A stretch of DNA of 64,000 nucleotides from Gemmobacter denitrificans (GTDB lineage: Bacteria > Pseudomonadota > Alphaproteobacteria > Rhodobacterales > Rhodobacteraceae), in NCBI RefSeq assembly GCF_036964905.1, contig NZ_JBALHR010000003.1, forward strand, positions 62,001 to 126,000, written 5' to 3'. Below are positions 8,943-17,515 of the stretch, in pieces. Position 1 is the first letter of the stretch; each line of letters begins with the position of its first letter. A program made the translations under genes and the position numbers. Below the pieces are notes generated by a model that saw only the letters and a program-made list of their open reading frames with translations, was not told the DNA's origin and did no database searches.

Positions 8943-9695
8943 CTAGACGTTGGTTTCCCAAGGCTCAACCCATGGCAGGCCATTCAGCACTGCGACACAG
9001 GCATCCAGCATGGCCGCGGCATCCGGGCGTTCGGCGATTTTCAGCCGGTTGGGCGGCAAGCTGGCAAAGGGCGCCGCCGCCGCCGCCGAAATCGCTGCGA
9101 TGCCATAGGGGGCGCGGGGCGCGGGGGCTTGCAGTTCTTGCGCCAGAATCCGGGCACTGCGGGGTGAAAAGACTGGCAGCAACACCGGATCGGCCCCGGC
9201 CAGTGCCGCGCGCGCCTGGGGGCCCAAAGGCAGCGCCCGCTGGGCATAGACCACCTGCGCACCGGCCTGATAACCCGCATGCGTCAGCCGTTCGGCCAGA
9301 TCGCCGCGCCGGTCTTCGCCGCACAGGTGCAGCAGCGGGCCGGGTCGCGGTTCATGGGTGACGATCAGACGGAACAGCGCCTCGGCATCGCCATCGGCAG
9401 ATCGGGTGTCGAACCCCGCAGCCTGCGCCGCCGCTGCGGTCCGGGCACCGACACAATAGGCGCGGTCGGGCAGGTCGGCACGGCGCTGCGCCATGGCAGC
9501 TACCCCGGTTTCGGAGGTGAAGATCACGGCCGACACGGGTGGAAGATCGGCCAATGGCAGGAACTCCGGTGCAATCACCGGCGATGTGATCACACGCAGG
9601 CCGGGCCAACGCGCCAGAAGATCAGCCGTAAAGCGGGCCGATTGCGCGGCGGGCCGCGTCAGGATCACAACAGGGGCGCGGGATTGCCTGACCAT
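8943..9695 (-). CDS. hemD: Uroporphyrinogen-III synthase
   Basis: Closes hydroxymethylbilane to uroporphyrinogen III in tetrapyrrole synthesis; cytosolic, 250 aa. The two-lobe HemD pattern is visible: VVILTRPAAQSARF at the start of lobe 1, VIFTSETGVAAMA about residues 57-69, and VLLPVFSPRSARIL in lobe 2. The family has few invariant residues, so the call rests on this overall pattern and on the mic60-hemY neighbours. The open frame continues upstream over tsaD, but the start is ATG 9695, since the extension would be antisense to a conserved gene. It is divergent from tsaD with a 45-bp gap. Confidence 0.85.
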   Translation of the reverse strand: MVRQSRAPVVILTRPAAQSARFTADLLARWPGLRVITSPVIAPEFLPLADLPPVSAVIFTSETGVAAMAQRRADLPDRAYCVGARTAAAAQAAGFDTRSADGDAEALFRLIVTHEPRPGPLLHLCGEDRRGDLAERLTHAGYQAGAQVVYAQRALPLGPQARAALAGADPVLLPVFSPRSARILAQELQAPAPRAPYGIAAISAAAAAPFASLPPNRLKIAERPDAAAMLDACVAVLNGLPWVEPWETNV

Positions 9696-9740
9696 GCTTC
9701 CGGTGTTACCTCGGGGGCGCCCTGCAATCAACCGGACCTC

Positions 9741-10826
9741 ATGCTGCAAGCGCCCCTGACCCTTCTTGGTATCGAAAGCAGTTGCGATGACACTGCCGCC
9801 GCGGTGGTGCGCCATGTGCCGGGGCAGGCGCCTGACATCCTGTCTTCGGTGGTCGAAGGGCAGACGGCGCTGCATGCGGCCTTTGGCGGGGTGGTGCCGG
9901 AAATCGCCGCCCGCGCCCATGCCGAACGGGTGGATCATTGCGTGGAACAGGCGCTGGCCCAAGCCGGGCTGGGCCTTGCCGATCTGGACGGGATTGCCGT
10001 GACGGCGGGGCCGGGTCTGATCGGCGGTGTGCTGTCGGGGGTCATGTGTGCCAAGGGGCTGGCCATGGCAACCGGTTTGCCGCTGATCGGGGTCAACCAT
10101 CTGGCGGGCCATGCGCTGACCCCGCGCCTGACCGATGGCGTCGCCTATCCCTACCTGATGCTGCTGGTTTCGGGCGGGCATTGCCAGTTCCTGCGTGTCG
10201 ATGGCCCGCAAGAATTTACCCGGCTGGGCGGATCGATCGACGATGCCCCGGGCGAGGCATTCGACAAGGTGGCCAAGGTTTTGGCCCTGCCCCAACCCGG
10301 TGGCCCGTCGGTGCAGGCCGAAGCCATGCAGGGCGATGCAAAACGCATCCGCCTGCCGCGCCCTTTGCTGGACCGGCCCGGCTATGACCTGTCATTTTCC
10401 GGTCTGAAAACCGCCGTGCTGCGCGCGCGCGATGATCTTATGGCGGGCAAAGGGGGATTGCACAGGCAGGACCGCGCGGATCTCTGCGCTGCGTTTCAGA
10501 CGGCTGTGGCCGATGTGATCTGCGAAAAATCGCGTCGGGCGTTGACAGATCATCCGGTTGCCACTTTTGCCGTGGCGGGCGGGGTGGCCGCCAATACAGA
10601 GATCCGCGCCCGGCTGACTGCCTTGTGCGATGGGTTGGGGGTGCGCTTTCTCGCGCCGCCGCTGGCGCTGTGTACCGACAATGCCGCCATGATCGCCTGG
10701 GCCGGGATCGAACAGTTCCGGGCGCGCGGGGCTGATGACATGGCGCTGTCGGCACGCCCGCGCTGGCCGCTGGACCAGCGCAGCCCCGCTTTGATCGGAT
10801 CGGGCAAGAAAGGGGCCAAGGCATGA
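9741..10826 (+). CDS. tsaD: tRNA N6-adenosine threonylcarbamoyltransferase
   Basis: Catalytic subunit for the t6A37 modification of ANN-decoding tRNAs, with TsaB and TsaE; cytosolic, 361 aa. Conserved segments are LGIESSCDDTAAA at the N-terminus, the metal-site region RAHAERVDHC, TAGPGLIGGVLSG, LLVSGGHCQ, GEAFDKVAKVL, and the late CTDNAAMIAW. ATG 9741 is chosen because family homology starts immediately after it. It opens a plus-strand operon with gpsA, yciI and an EVE-domain gene, with a 4-bp overlap to gpsA. Confidence 0.95.
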   Translation: MLQAPLTLLGIESSCDDTAAAVVRHVPGQAPDILSSVVEGQTALHAAFGGVVPEIAARAHAERVDHCVEQALAQAGLGLADLDGIAVTAGPGLIGGVLSGVMCAKGLAMATGLPLIGVNHLAGHALTPRLTDGVAYPYLMLLVSGGHCQFLRVDGPQEFTRLGGSIDDAPGEAFDKVAKVLALPQPGGPSVQAEAMQGDAKRIRLPRPLLDRPGYDLSFSGLKTAVLRARDDLMAGKGGLHRQDRADLCAAFQTAVADVICEKSRRALTDHPVATFAVAGGVAANTEIRARLTALCDGLGVRFLAPPLALCTDNAAMIAWAGIEQFRARGADDMALSARPRWPLDQRSPALIGSGKKGAKA

Positions 10827-11752
10827 TCGGCGTCCTGGGGGCCGGGGCTTTTGGCGCGTCGCTGGCCATCGCGCTTGGGCGCGAGCGTGAAGTGATCCTG
10901 TGGGGGCGCAACTTGACAGGTCGCGATCTGCCGCGCCTGCCCGGGGCCGTGCTGCCTGCCCGGGTCACGACGACGGCCGATCTGGCAGAGGCCTGCCGGG
11001 CAGACACGCTTTTGCTGGCCTTGCCCATGCAGCAACTGGCGGGTTTTGCCCGCGATCATGCGGCGCATCTGACCGGGCATCCGCTGGTGGCCTGCTGCAA
11101 GGGGGTGGATCTGGCAACCGGGCTTGGCCCAGTGGAGGTGTTGGCCGCCCTGCACAGCCATCCGGCAGTGCTGACCGGCCCAAGCTTTGCCGCCGATATC
11201 GCGCGCGGATTGCCCACTGCGCTGACACTGGCCTGCGCCGATGATCGGCTGGGCGAGACGCTGCAGCACCAGCTCTCCACCCCGGCGCTGCGATTGTATC
11301 GCACGACCGATGTGATCGGGGCCGAACTGGGCGGCGCGCTGAAGAATGTGATCGCCATTGCCGCCGGCGTGGTGATCGGCGCGGGCCTGGGCGATTCCGC
11401 CCGGGCCGCATTGATGACCCGGGGCTATGCCGAAATGTTGCGCTTTGCCCTGGCCCAGGGGGCGCGCGGCGAAACGCTGGCTGGCCTGTCGGGCTTTGGC
11501 GATCTGGTGCTGACCTGCACGTCGGATCTTTCGCGCAACTTCCGCTTTGGTCGGGCCCTCGGGGCCGGGGTGTCCCCCGATCCGGCGCAGACTGTGGAAG
11601 GCGCTGCAACCGCGCAGGCCGTGGCGCGGATCGCCGCCGAACGCGGGCTCGACATGCCGGTTGCCGCCATGGTGGCCGCTTTGGCCGCGGGCCGCATCGG
11701 CCTGTCACAGGCCATCCAGACCCTTCTTTCCCGCCCTCTGAAACAGGAATGA
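10823..11752 (+). CDS. gpsA: NAD(P)+-dependent glycerol-3-phosphate dehydrogenase
   Basis: Reduces dihydroxyacetone phosphate to sn-glycerol 3-phosphate, the phospholipid backbone; cytosolic, 309 aa. The Rossmann motif GVLGAGAFGASLA opens the protein. The substrate/catalytic region is seen as LGGALKNVIAIAAG (with the catalytic Lys), and GLSGFGDLVLTCTS with SRN is diagnostic of the GpsA C-terminal domain. Its ATG overlaps the tsaD stop by 4 bp, so the two are translationally coupled. Confidence 0.95.
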   Translation: MIGVLGAGAFGASLAIALGREREVILWGRNLTGRDLPRLPGAVLPARVTTTADLAEACRADTLLLALPMQQLAGFARDHAAHLTGHPLVACCKGVDLATGLGPVEVLAALHSHPAVLTGPSFAADIARGLPTALTLACADDRLGETLQHQLSTPALRLYRTTDVIGAELGGALKNVIAIAAGVVIGAGLGDSARAALMTRGYAEMLRFALAQGARGETLAGLSGFGDLVLTCTSDLSRNFRFGRALGAGVSPDPAQTVEGAATAQAVARIAAERGLDMPVAAMVAALAAGRIGLSQAIQTLLSRPLKQE

Positions 11753-11757
11753 CCTTC

Positions 11758-12030
11758 ATGCGTGTTGCCCTGATCTGCAAGGACAAGCCCGGCGCCCTGC
11801 AAACCCGGCTTGATAACCGGCCTGCCCATCTGGACTATATCAACACCACCGGCGTGGTGGAAATGGCAGGCCCGCTGCTGGCCGAAGATGGCAGCATGGC
11901 CGGTTCGCTGGTGATCCTGTCGGTGGATGACCTGCAGGCAGCGCGCGATTGGGCGGCGAATGATCCCTATGCCAAGGCGGGACTGTTTGCCGGGGTCGAG
12001 ATCATCGAATGGAAGAAGGTGATCGGATGA
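11758..12030 (+). CDS. YciI family protein
   Basis: Small ferredoxin-like-fold protein of about 90 aa. Family features are ALICKDKPGALQTRL at the N-terminus, the conserved His in RPAHLDYI, GPLLAEDGSMAGSL, and DPYAKAGLFAGVEI near the end. Members are thought to be small enzymes or binding proteins related to muconolactone isomerase; function is not defined. An ATG at 11749 overlaps the gpsA stop, but AGGA directly abuts it, whereas ATG 11758 has that AGGA at a normal distance, so I prefer 11758. It overlaps the EVE gene by 4 bp. Confidence 0.85.
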   Translation: MRVALICKDKPGALQTRLDNRPAHLDYINTTGVVEMAGPLLAEDGSMAGSLVILSVDDLQAARDWAANDPYAKAGLFAGVEIIEWKKVIG

Positions 12031-12440
12031 CCTACTGGCTGTTCAAATCGGAACCCGACACCTGGAGCTGGGATCAGCAGGTGGCCAAGGGGGAAGTGGG
12101 CGAAGAATGGCATGGCGTGCGCAACTATCAGGCGCGCAACAACATGCGGGCGATGAAGATCGGCGATCTGGGCTTTTTCTACCATTCCAACATCGGCAAG
12201 GCGGTGGTGGGGATTGTGGAGGTCTGCGCCGAAAGCGCGCCTGACAGCACGACAGATGATCCGCGTTGGGATTGCGTGCATATCCGGGCGGTCAAGCCGC
12301 TTCTGCGCGCCGTCACGCTGGAGGAATGCAAGGCCCATCCCGGTCTGGCACATATGGCCTTGGTCACCACCAGCCGGCTTTCGGTGCAGCCTGTCCGCCC
12401 CGAGGAGTGGGAGATCATCTGCAAGCTGGGCGGTCTTTGA
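12027..12440 (+). CDS. EVE domain-containing protein (Thy28-like)
   Basis: A single EVE domain of 137 aa, PUA-like, a family proposed to bind modified bases in DNA or RNA. The start TYWLFKSEPDTWSWD and the following WHGVRNYQARNNMR are the typical signature, with FFYHSN in the core. ATG 12027 overlaps the yciI stop (ATGA) and has GAAGAAGGTG upstream; a frame extension to 12009 is less likely. No catalytic residues can be assigned. Confidence 0.88.
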   Translation: MTYWLFKSEPDTWSWDQQVAKGEVGEEWHGVRNYQARNNMRAMKIGDLGFFYHSNIGKAVVGIVEVCAESAPDSTTDDPRWDCVHIRAVKPLLRAVTLEECKAHPGLAHMALVTTSRLSVQPVRPEEWEIICKLGGL

Positions 12441-12495
12441 CCGCTTGGATTTTCCGGGCTGCTGCGGCACTCTGACGCAAAACCGGGAGGACAGG

Positions 12496-12888
12496 ATGGA
12501 AGTGCTGAATGTTATCGCCGCGGCAATCGGCGGCTGGCTATTCGGGGCGGTCTGGTACATGGCGCTGGCCCGGCCCTGGATGCAGGCGGCAGGGATCGCG
12601 CCCGGACCGGATGGCCGCCCGCAAGGCAGTTCGGCCCGGCCCATGGCGCTAGCCGTGCTGGCCATGGTGCTGGTCGCGGGCATGATGCGCCATATCTTCG
12701 GTGCTTCGGGCATTGCGACCCCGGGTGCGGGGCTGGTGGCCGGGCTGGGCATCGGGGCCTTCTTCATCGCGCCATGGATCATGCTGAACAATGCCTTCGG
12801 GATGCGGCCCTTCCGGTTGACGCTGATCGACGGCGGCTATGCGATTTTTGGCTGTGGCGTGATCGGATTGATCTTGGCACTGTTCTGA
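12496..12888 (+). CDS. DUF1761 family small membrane protein
   Basis: Hydrophobic protein of 130 aa with about four membrane helices (residues ~3-22, ~52-72, ~78-98, ~110-128). The start VIAAAIGGWLFGAVWY and the motif IGAFFIAPWIMLNNAFG fit DUF1761. Function unknown. A strong ribosome-binding site GGGAGGACAGG precedes ATG 12496. It follows the EVE gene after 55 bp, and a hairpin between it and the convergent recQ marks the end of the operon. Confidence 0.75.
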   Translation: MEVLNVIAAAIGGWLFGAVWYMALARPWMQAAGIAPGPDGRPQGSSARPMALAVLAMVLVAGMMRHIFGASGIATPGAGLVAGLGIGAFFIAPWIMLNNAFGMRPFRLTLIDGGYAIFGCGVIGLILALF

Positions 12889-12920
12889 AGCGCCAATCCG
12901 AACGAACCTTCATGAAAAGA

Positions 12921-12957
12921 AATGAAGGGCCCCCACACCCCTGCGGGACCCTTCATT
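12921..12957. terminator. Hairpin between convergent genes
   Basis: Perfect 9-bp inverted repeat AATGAAGGG / CCCTTCATT with inner C/G pairing. Read on the minus strand it is followed by a T-rich tract (TTTCTTTTC), so it could stop recQ transcripts as well as the plus-strand operon. A second, weaker hairpin built on CACGTG boxes lies at 12963-12988. The remainder up to the recQ stop (13092) shows no gene. Confidence 0.6.
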
Positions 12958-13091
12958 CACCCCACGTGCTCCCATAGCACCACACGTGTTCTGATAAGGG
13001 TCCGGGCATCCTGCCGTTGAATTGAACATAGCTTGTTCCGGCAGGCGAAACAAAGCCCAACTGTCTGGCATTTGACGCAAATCCGTGGGGT

Positions 13092-15131
13092 TCAACCGCG
13101 GCAGATGTCCAGAAACGCCGCGCCGAAGCGTTCCAGTTTGGCGGGCCCCAGATCGCCTGCACGATCCAGTTCGGCAAGGCTGGCGGGCCGCGCCTCGGCG
13201 ATGCGGCGCAAGGCGGCTTGCGACAGCGACAGCGGTTTGCCGATCCCGTCTTCGCCCCGCATGAGCCGAAGCTGCGCCTCGGCCAGCCTGTCGAAAATCT
13301 CGGCCGCCGGTTGCCCGGCCAGCTTGGCTCGCGCCGGATGCAAAGCATCGGCCGCGCCAGTGATCACCGCAAGGAAGGCCGCGCCATAGCTTTCCAGTTT
13401 CTTCGCGCCCACGCCACTGATCTGCGCCATCTGGTCCAGCGTGGCAGGGCGGCGTTCGGCCATTTCCATCAGCGTGCGATCGGGGAAGATGACATAGGCC
13501 GGCACCCGCGCGGCCTCGGCCAATGCCCGTCGCTTGGCCTTCAGCGCAGAGAGCAGCGGCGCATCCTCTTCTGACACCAACGCCTTGACTACCGAGCCGC
13601 TGCCCGTGGCCTGCACGGTATCGCGGCGCAGCGTGATGCTTTCCTCGCCCCGCAGAATGGGACGGGCGGCATCGGTCATGCGCAGCGCGCCGAACCGGTC
13701 GGGATCGGGGCGCAGCAGATCGCGGCCCATCATCTGCCGGAATACCGCGCCCCAAGCGGTTTTGGTCAGATCGCGCCCCACGGCAAAAGTGGGCAGCGCG
13801 TCATGGCCCTTTTCGCGCACCTTGGGCGTGGCATTGCCGGTCAGAATGTCGATCAGATGCCCGGCGCCAAACCATTCGCCGGTGCGCAGCACCGCCGACA
13901 GAGCCTTGCGCACGGCATCGGTGGCATCGAACAGTTGCGCAGGCCGGTCGCACAGATCGCAGTTGCCACAGGGTGCGCTGGTTTCCCCGAAATAGCCCAG
14001 CAGAACCTGACGGCGGCATCCCACCGCCTCGGCCAGACCGAGCAGGGCGTTCAGCCGTGCGTGATCGGCCTGTTTGCGATCCAGCGGTGCGGGGCTTTCG
14101 TCGATCTGGCTGCGGCGCAGGCGGATATCATCGGGACCATAAAGCGTGAGCGTTTCCGCAGGTGCCCCATCGCGCCCGGCGCGGCCGATTTCCTGATAAT
14201 AGGCCTCGATGCTTTTCGACAGGTCGGCATGGGCAACCCAGCGGATATCGGGTTTGTCGATCCCCATGCCAAAGGCAATGGTCGCGCAGACGATAAGCCC
14301 GTCTTCCTGTTGGAAGCGCACCTCGACATCGCGGCGCTCGACTGCCTCCATCCCGCCATGGTAATGGCAGGCAGCATGGCCCGCCTCGCGCAGCGCCTGT
14401 GCCAGAACCTCGGTCTTGGATCGTGTGGCGCAATAGACGATGCCCGACTGACCTTTGCGCGCCCCGGCAAAATCGAGGATCTGCCGCCTCGGGCTGTCTT
14501 TCACGGCAAAGGCCAGATGGATGTTCGGCCGGTCAAACCCGCGCAGGAAGGTTGCAGGTTCTGCCCCGGCAAACAGGCGGGCGATGATTTCGGTCCGGGT
14601 TTCTTCATCCGCCGTGGCCGTGAACGCAGCCAGAGGCACGCCGAGTTCGCGTTTCAGATCGCCGATACGCAGGTAATCGGGGCGGAAATCATGGCCCCAC
14701 TGGCTGACGCAATGTGCTTCGTCCACCGCAATCAGATTGGTGCCGATGCGGCGCAGAAGGCCCATGGTGCCCGGTGTCGCCAGCCGTTCGGGCGCCATGT
14801 ACAGCAGCTTCAGCCGCCCTTCATCCAGCGCGCGGAACACCTCTTCGGTTTCCTCATCGGTATTGCCCGAGGTCAGCGCCCCGGCCTCGACCCCCGCTTC
14901 GCGCAACGACCGGACCTGATCGCGCATCAGCGCAATCAACGGGGAAATGACCACCGTAACCCCATCGCGGCACAGCGCAGGCAACTGGAAACACAACGAT
15001 TTTCCACCGCCGGTCGGCATGATGGCCAGTGTGTCGCGCCCGGCCAGCACGGCCTCGACGATTTCTTCCTGACCGGGGCGGAAGGCCCCGTAACCGAAAA
15101 CCCTCGCCAGCAATTCGCGCGGGTGTTGCAT
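13092..15131 (-). CDS. recQ: ATP-dependent DNA helicase RecQ
   Basis: 3'-5' superfamily 2 DNA helicase of 679 aa for recombination and fork repair. Walker A MPTGGGKS is at residues 38-45, the DEAH box at 137-140, and SAM-like motifs TATADEETR and QEIGRAGRDG follow. The zinc-binding RQC segment has GCRR and PCGNCDLC, followed by a winged helix. Two C-terminal HRDC-type repeats can be seen (ISGVGAKKLESYG and GDLGPAKLERFG), a duplication known in some alphaproteobacterial RecQ proteins. yggT lies 3 bp upstream on the same strand. Confidence 0.95.
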   Translation of the reverse strand: MQHPRELLARVFGYGAFRPGQEEIVEAVLAGRDTLAIMPTGGGKSLCFQLPALCRDGVTVVISPLIALMRDQVRSLREAGVEAGALTSGNTDEETEEVFRALDEGRLKLLYMAPERLATPGTMGLLRRIGTNLIAVDEAHCVSQWGHDFRPDYLRIGDLKRELGVPLAAFTATADEETRTEIIARLFAGAEPATFLRGFDRPNIHLAFAVKDSPRRQILDFAGARKGQSGIVYCATRSKTEVLAQALREAGHAACHYHGGMEAVERRDVEVRFQQEDGLIVCATIAFGMGIDKPDIRWVAHADLSKSIEAYYQEIGRAGRDGAPAETLTLYGPDDIRLRRSQIDESPAPLDRKQADHARLNALLGLAEAVGCRRQVLLGYFGETSAPCGNCDLCDRPAQLFDATDAVRKALSAVLRTGEWFGAGHLIDILTGNATPKVREKGHDALPTFAVGRDLTKTAWGAVFRQMMGRDLLRPDPDRFGALRMTDAARPILRGEESITLRRDTVQATGSGSVVKALVSEEDAPLLSALKAKRRALAEAARVPAYVIFPDRTLMEMAERRPATLDQMAQISGVGAKKLESYGAAFLAVITGAADALHPARAKLAGQPAAEIFDRLAEAQLRLMRGEDGIGKPLSLSQAALRRIAEARPASLAELDRAGDLGPAKLERFGAAFLDICRG

Positions 15132-15134
15132 CGG

Positions 15135-15422
15135 TCAGGCGAAGGCGTAGGCGTTGTTGATGATGACAATGCGCGCGGCGTAAACCGCCAGAAGCACGAT
15201 GAGCGGTGCGAAATCGATCCCACCCATGGCAGGCAGCGCGGCGCGGATGCGGGAATAGACCGGCTCCAGCACCCGGTTCAGGCCGTACCAGATCTGGCCA
15301 ACCAGCGGCTGGCGCAGATTGAGAACCTGAAAGTTGATGAGCCAGGACATGATGATATGCGCAATGATCACGAATTGCGCCACATCCAGCAGCAGAAGCA
15401 GGATTTGCAACAAGGACAGCAT
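15135..15422 (-). CDS. YggT family integral membrane protein
   Basis: Small membrane protein of 95 aa with two YggT-type hydrophobic blocks separated by a basic loop. Conserved features are ILLLLLDVAQFVIIAHIIMSWL and, after PVYSRIRAALP, GGIDFAPLIVLL. Members are linked to membrane or cell-division functions and osmotic behaviour, without a defined activity. It probably shares a transcript with recQ, whose start is only 3 bp away. Confidence 0.88.
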   Translation of the reverse strand: MLSLLQILLLLLDVAQFVIIAHIIMSWLINFQVLNLRQPLVGQIWYGLNRVLEPVYSRIRAALPAMGGIDFAPLIVLLAVYAARIVIINNAYAFA

Positions 15423-15565
15423 CGGTTCGCCTCTACGATATGTTGTGGTTTAGGTAACCCGTGGCCCCAGAAATCACAACCATTTCCACACAAGGCTTGC
15501 CGCAGCGTTCAGCTTGACCTTTACGTCAGCCCACGGCAAGCGGGTGCGGCAGAGGAGCCGCGCCG

Positions 15566-16096
15566 ATGTATCCCTATCTTCGACTTGCCAAAGAAATCCT
15601 TAAGTTTCGCAAGGCCCCGCCTTTGGGCATCTTTGACACCCATGTCAGCACCCATATTTGCTGGCCCTGGGATATCGACCCGTGGATGGAGCTGAACAAC
15701 GGGCGCACGCTGACGCTGTTCGATTTGGGCCGGGTGCCGCTGGCCATCCGGTCGGGGCTGGCACGGGTGGTGCGTCAGCAGGGCTGGGGCATGGCGATCG
15801 CGGGGAATACCACGCGTTACCGCAAGCGGGTGACGGCATTTCAGAAAGTGACCATCCGGTCGCGTTGTGTCGGCTGGGACGCGCGGTTCATCTATCTGGA
15901 ACAAAGCATGTGGCAGGGCGAGGATTGCACCAGCCAGATGCTGGCCCGATCCGCCTTCACCTCGCGGCAGGGTCTTGTGCCGCCCGCCCGGGTGCTGGAG
16001 GCGATGGGACTGCCGCAGGAAAGCCCCGAAATGCCGACCTGGGTTCAGGCCTGGATCGCAGCGGACGCCACGCGACCGTGGCCGCCTGAACGGTAA
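15566..16096 (+). CDS. Acyl-CoA thioesterase-like hot-dog protein
   Basis: Protein of 176 aa with a hot-dog fold of the 4-hydroxybenzoyl-CoA thioesterase-like type. DIDPWMELNNGRTLTLFDLGR (about residues 35-55) corresponds to the thioesterase motif around the long helix, where the usual acidic Asp comes early and MELNNG replaces the more common MNHVNN. No signal peptide. Substrate unknown; members act on fatty acyl-CoA or acyl-ACP. ATG 15566 follows GAGGAGCCGCGCCG. Confidence 0.75.
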   Translation: MYPYLRLAKEILKFRKAPPLGIFDTHVSTHICWPWDIDPWMELNNGRTLTLFDLGRVPLAIRSGLARVVRQQGWGMAIAGNTTRYRKRVTAFQKVTIRSRCVGWDARFIYLEQSMWQGEDCTSQMLARSAFTSRQGLVPPARVLEAMGLPQESPEMPTWVQAWIAADATRPWPPER

Positions 16097-16151
16097 GGCT
16101 TGCCAGCCAGGGCCGTTTCAGGCTTGATCCGCAAAATGCATGGGGGCAGGC

Positions 16152-17513
16152 ATGACGACGGAACGCAAGCGCATCTGGGGCTGGTACTTCTTCGACTGGG
16201 CCAGCCAACCCTACAACACCTTGTTGCTGACCTTTGTCTTTGGCCCCTATTTTGCCGAAGTTGCCCGCGCCCATTACCTTGCGCAGGGCATGACGGTCGA
16301 GGCCGCAGGCGCGCAGGCGCAGGCCTTCTGGGGCTATGGCCAGACGATTTCCGGCATCCTGATCGCGCTTCTGGCCCCCGTTCTGGGGGCCATCGCGGAT
16401 GGGTCTGGCCGACGCATGGTCTGGATATGGGTCTTCTCGGCCTTCTATGTCATCGGATCCTGGGGGCTGTGGTATCTGACCCCCGACATGCCTGATCTGA
16501 CGCTGGCCATGTTGTTCTTTGGCCTTGGCCTGATCGGGATGGAGTTCGCCACCATCTTCACCAATTCGCTGATGCCCGGTCTGGCCGGGCAGGATGAGAT
16601 GGGCAAGATTTCCGGCGCTGGTTTTGCCTTTGGCTATCTGGGCGGGATCATCGCGCTGCTGATCATGCTGGTTCTGCTGGCCGAGAATGGCAGCACCGGC
16701 AAGACGCTGATCGGGATGGACCCGATCCTTGGGCTGGATGCCGCGGCACGCGAAGGCACCCGGTCGGTCGGGCCCTTTACCGCGCTGTGGTATGCCATCT
16801 TCATGGTGCCCTTCTTTCTGTGGGTACGGGAAAAGCCCGGCACCGGAACCGGCCAACCGGTCGGAGCGGCGTTGGCCGATCTGCTGGCGCTGCTGAAATC
16901 GCTGCCCAGCCGGCAAAGCCTGTTTGCCTATCTGATGTCGTCGATGTTCTACCGCGATGCGCTGAACGCGCTTTATGGCTTTGGCGGGGTCTATGCTTCG
17001 GGCGTGCTGGGGTGGAGCGTCACGCAGATCGGCATTTTCGGCATTGCCGGGGCGATTGCCGCCAGCCTCGCCACATGGCTCGGCGGAAAATATGACAGCG
17101 CGCGTGGGCCCAAACCGGTGATCGTGGTGTCGTGCTGGGTTCTGATCCTGGTGACATCGATCATCGTCGGCATGTCGCGTGAGCAGATTTTTGGTATCCC
17201 CCTGGCCGAAGGGTCCAGCTTGCCCGACATCATCATGTATGTTTGTGGCGCGTTGATCGGGGCGGCGGGTGGCACCGTGCAATCGGCATCGCGCACCATG
17301 ATGGTGTTCCACACGACACCCGAACGCGCGACCGAGGCCTTCGGTCTGTTTGCCCTGTCGGGCAAGGCTACCGCCTTCATCGCGCCCTTTGCCATCGCGG
17401 TGGCCTCGGATCTCAGCGGATCGCAGCGCATCGGCGTGGCACCGCTGATCGGCCTGTTCCTTCTGGGGCTGGTTCTGCTAATCTGGGTCAAACCCAAGGG
17501 TGAGCAGGCCTGA
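16152..17513 (+). CDS. MFS transporter, UMF1/Atg22-like family
   Basis: Inner-membrane carrier of about 453 aa with twelve predicted helices. The start KRIWGWYFFDWASQPYNTL is characteristic of the UMF1 family (related to yeast Atg22, an amino-acid effluxer). A typical loop motif GAIADGSGRRMVWIW follows helix 2. Substrate unknown in bacteria. An in-frame ATG at 16140 is the alternative start. mepA begins 2 bp after the stop. Confidence 0.85.
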   Translation: MTTERKRIWGWYFFDWASQPYNTLLLTFVFGPYFAEVARAHYLAQGMTVEAAGAQAQAFWGYGQTISGILIALLAPVLGAIADGSGRRMVWIWVFSAFYVIGSWGLWYLTPDMPDLTLAMLFFGLGLIGMEFATIFTNSLMPGLAGQDEMGKISGAGFAFGYLGGIIALLIMLVLLAENGSTGKTLIGMDPILGLDAAAREGTRSVGPFTALWYAIFMVPFFLWVREKPGTGTGQPVGAALADLLALLKSLPSRQSLFAYLMSSMFYRDALNALYGFGGVYASGVLGWSVTQIGIFGIAGAIAASLATWLGGKYDSARGPKPVIVVSCWVLILVTSIIVGMSREQIFGIPLAEGSSLPDIIMYVCGALIGAAGGTVQSASRTMMVFHTTPERATEAFGLFALSGKATAFIAPFAIAVASDLSGSQRIGVAPLIGLFLLGLVLLIWVKPKGEQA

Positions 17514-17515
17514 CC

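Noticed and set aside
9696..10295. N-terminal extension of hemD by 200 codons
   Set aside because: It runs antisense through tsaD and has no HemD homology; HemD pattern begins at ATG 9695.
13803..15695. Plus-strand ORF of 630 codons opposite recQ
   Set aside because: Shadow frame of a conserved helicase gene in high-GC DNA; composition is biased to Gln/Arg/Gly and no domain is visible.
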